Assembly (NCBI RefSeq): GCF_027596085.1
Contig: NC_072451.1
Coordinates: 10,865,098 to 10,929,097, forward strand
Direction: 5' to 3'
Origin: Anoplopoma fimbria
Taxonomy: Eukaryota; Chordata; Actinopteri; Perciformes; Anoplopomatidae
DNA length: 64,000 bases
Shown: piece by piece, positions 61,541-64,000 of the stretch
Layout: each line of letters starts with the position of its first letter
How positions within the stretch are numbered: position 1 is the stretch's first letter
Notes under the pieces: generated by a model
The model's database searches: none
What the model was told of the DNA's origin: nothing
What the model saw: the letters and a program-made list of their open reading frames with translations, nothing else
Made by a program: the position numbers and the translations under genes

Positions 61541-64000
61541 CTCAAGCTGGAATCTGTGATTGTCCTTCTACCTCGGGTCAAAAGGGTGTTGGTGTGCTAT
61601 AATTGAATGGTGTTGGATTTGAGCCTCTCTAATATCCCCAGTTTGACTTCTAGTCATCTTCACAAAAACTAAAACTGCGCCAATACGATTAAGTCAAATA
61701 TCACTCGGTTAGTTTAGGGGAACAACCTGGTTTGGGTTAACATGACTACTTTGTAAAAGGGTAACTTTGGTAACTAATGGGGATGACATTTTATTTGATC
61801 AGAATTGACTGCTGCCTTCTGCAGCCTTGGGCTGCGACGTAATTCCTCTGGGCAATTCTTCTTCCCGATTTTGCCACTGACAGGTTAGATTTTTTATTTA
61901 AGTGTCCGACAACATTATGTGAAGGACCTTAATGAATGGGTCTGTCTATTTTAAATCATCTATATGTTCAGCCATGACACTGAAAATATTTTAGATAACA
62001 CTAAGCTATTCTTTCTATACTCCAACAAAACTACTCTTATAACACCGGCACTCGGTCCAACTCCATCTCAAGTTTCCACAGTTGTGTCCACTCTTCTGGT
62101 AACAAGTTACATGGGACAGTAACAGACTTTTGGTATGACAATATGATCATGTAAGTGTAACTGTTCGTCACCATCAAACTATGCAAAGGCCAGCTCACTG
62201 AACCTTTTCGGGGCAAGTTTGGAGGGGATTGGAGGAAATGGAATGGAGTAGTGGGACAAACACACGCGCACACAACAGTTGAGTAGCCACAGTAGAACAT
62301 ATGCTACCATATGTTGAAATCAAGATACATGTGGATGAAGTCATGATGTATAAATGCAATACTGACAGAGCAATATCAATAGAGATATTAAGTATTGTAG
62401 TAATGTTAGAAATGGTCAGAGATGAACTGAAATGTTAGATCATGATATCAGTACGTGAGGCTGGTAGAGGGACAACACACAGCTCATTATTTCTAATTAC
62501 CTCCTCCTCTCAGTCTTGTTTCATTAAGCTTAAGGCCCACCTGTTTTAAGTGAGGTGGAAAACAATACTGTGAGAATATAAAAAAACATCAATCATTTGA
62601 CTTAAAATCTTTAGCCTTTCTGTGTGCACGGCGATCATGGATTCAGTGAAACACATGAACATGCTGAGCTGCTCTTTATAACTCTTGCTAATTAGTGAAT
62701 AATTATTGTAAAGCTCTTAGTTCTTCCTTCCATCTGAAGTGGGTTATGGAGCTCCATCACAGGTTGGACAGAAGAAGGAAGGGAGGTAAAACAACAATAA
62801 ATCATATAAGTGTGCTGTTGTATGTCCTGCTGAGAAAGAAAGAAGGAACTGTTTGTATTGTGTTTACTGTAAGAAGATAATTGAAGTGTGTGTTTGATTA
62901 TGTTTGTCTTTACTCTTGTGTGTTTTTTTTCCCCCTATTCAGCCTGTTGTCTCCTGCAGGCATAAGGTGTATGGCTGGGCTCTGACAGGGTGATAAACAC
63001 CAAGCATACATGATTGACCGCTGGTATCATTCATGTTATTTTCCTCCCCATCTCCACCAGCTTACTCTTCCTTTCATTCTCCTCCGTCATTAAATAAATT
63101 AAAAAAATCTGAGTCCTTTGAAATAAAATGCTAGCTCTCTTTCACTTGATGCTTTTCTAGAGTGAAAAGCATGCAAACCGAGGGAGCTAAATTCAAGGTT
63201 TTTGTGGTGTTTGTTGACCAGGCCAACACAGTGAAAACCACTCCAGTGAGAGCTCTGTATAGATGTCACCTGTTCAACCATGAAGAGATGCTGATGAAAT
63301 GAAGACTGGATGGAAAAAAACATTTGTGAGAACTGAGATGAACTGGTTAAAAGCTGCTGTTGGTATTTTGCACCCACATTTCTGTTTTTTCTTGTCTGTC
63401 AGCTTGACACATGAGTTGCTGGCTCTATTCTGTCAGGTAAATTACTAATCTCCACTTCTGGCTTTAGAACCCCAGTAAATTCCATATAAACTGTGGAGGA
63501 AAGCCTTGTTCAGCTAGCAAGTGTGTACTCTCTCTTGCCTTATGTAATGAAAAATAAAAACACAAACCATTTTTTATTTAGCTCCAAAATATTTTTTTAC
63601 TTTTATTAATTATTGTAAACTTAAGATATATATATATATATGTGTGTGTATTTTCTTTAATGTACAGCCTCTACCAGCAGAAGAATGTCCATCCTGCTCC
63701 CGTTTGCTTTTCTTTTGGTTTACATTTTGTCAATTTCCTTACCTTTTACACATCACAAATTCATTAGATTGATGTTAGGTTCACATCTGAATTGTTACTG
63801 GAGATTCAGATGTAACAACCTAAAATTTCCCCTCCATCCATAATAGGGCCCAGGATTATCTGTTGCGGGTCTGTGCTGGGACCTTGCTAGGTCCTTGACT
63901 GAAAGGAGAACCCCCACAATGATAGTGAACCCGGTGCCAACTCGTAACGACCCTATAGTGCCATATGTTGAAACCAGTTGCAATGGTCTATCCACCAATT
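61541..64000. other. No gene recognised
   Basis: AT-rich sequence with a short (AT)n/(GT)n at 63627-63650. The 67-codon minus-strand frame at the right edge (63998-63795) is unassigned and cut by the window end. Confidence 0.45.

Noticed and set aside
63795..63998. Minus-strand 67-codon frame at the right edge
   Set aside because: Low complexity of evidence; cut by the window and with no recognised motif.

Overview
The window looks like a repeat-rich, gene-poor stretch of a ray-finned (teleost) fish genome. The reasons are the families present: DIRS-type and Ty3/Gypsy retrotransposons, two groups of non-LTR retrotransposons, a tRNA-derived SINE of the kind common in fish, a mariner/IS630-type transposon with introns, and many long (GT)n/(AC)n microsatellites. 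I find no host protein-coding gene, rRNA or tRNA gene that I can support. One exon-like open stretch (44756-45160, minus) stays unassigned.

Layout. 1-973: RNase H end and probable 3' LTR of a Gypsy element cut by the window edge. 2540-9197: a nearly complete DIRS retrotransposon (inverted terminal repeats, gag, RT-RNase H, methylase-like domain, tyrosine recombinase, internal complementary region). A 5'-truncated LINE with a 14-bp target duplication sits in its leader, and that LINE carries a 100-N gap that looks like an assembly artefact. 9198-21240: mostly unique AT-rich DNA with SINE/LINE scraps and a perfect 20-bp hairpin. 21240-28360: LINE fragments, including a long damaged copy (22387-24590, minus) and an RT fragment of another LINE group (27160-28357, minus).

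29014-39600 is a layered nest. An old minus-strand LINE is split by a TIR element (29087-36027). That element carries a 20-bp minisatellite, and the minisatellite is itself split by a full-length LTR retrotransposon (29851-35262, minus) with domain order protease-integrase-RT-RNase H (Gmr1 type). Further on, the same old LINE is split by a second LINE (36451-38617), which is split by a solo LTR (37695-38108). 39055-41402 is bounded by a 92-bp inverted repeat with a single mismatch and no recognised transposase.

45221-48114 is a complete mariner/IS630-type transposon: TA duplication, inverted ends, and a three-exon transposase of 417 codons with an intact frame. 49203-49565 is a complete SINE with a 9-bp duplication; its 3' tail resembles the tail of the LINEs in the same window, suggesting LINE-driven mobilisation. 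59796-60347 is a solo LTR with a 5-bp duplication. The rest is microsatellites and sequence in which I recognise no gene.

How the parts relate: the elements are mostly independent parasites, but their insertions give relative ages (old LINE, then TIR element and second LINE, then the LTR insertions). Several otherwise open retrotransposon frames are broken by single-base shifts, some in or beside homopolymer runs, so element decay and assembly error are hard to separate.
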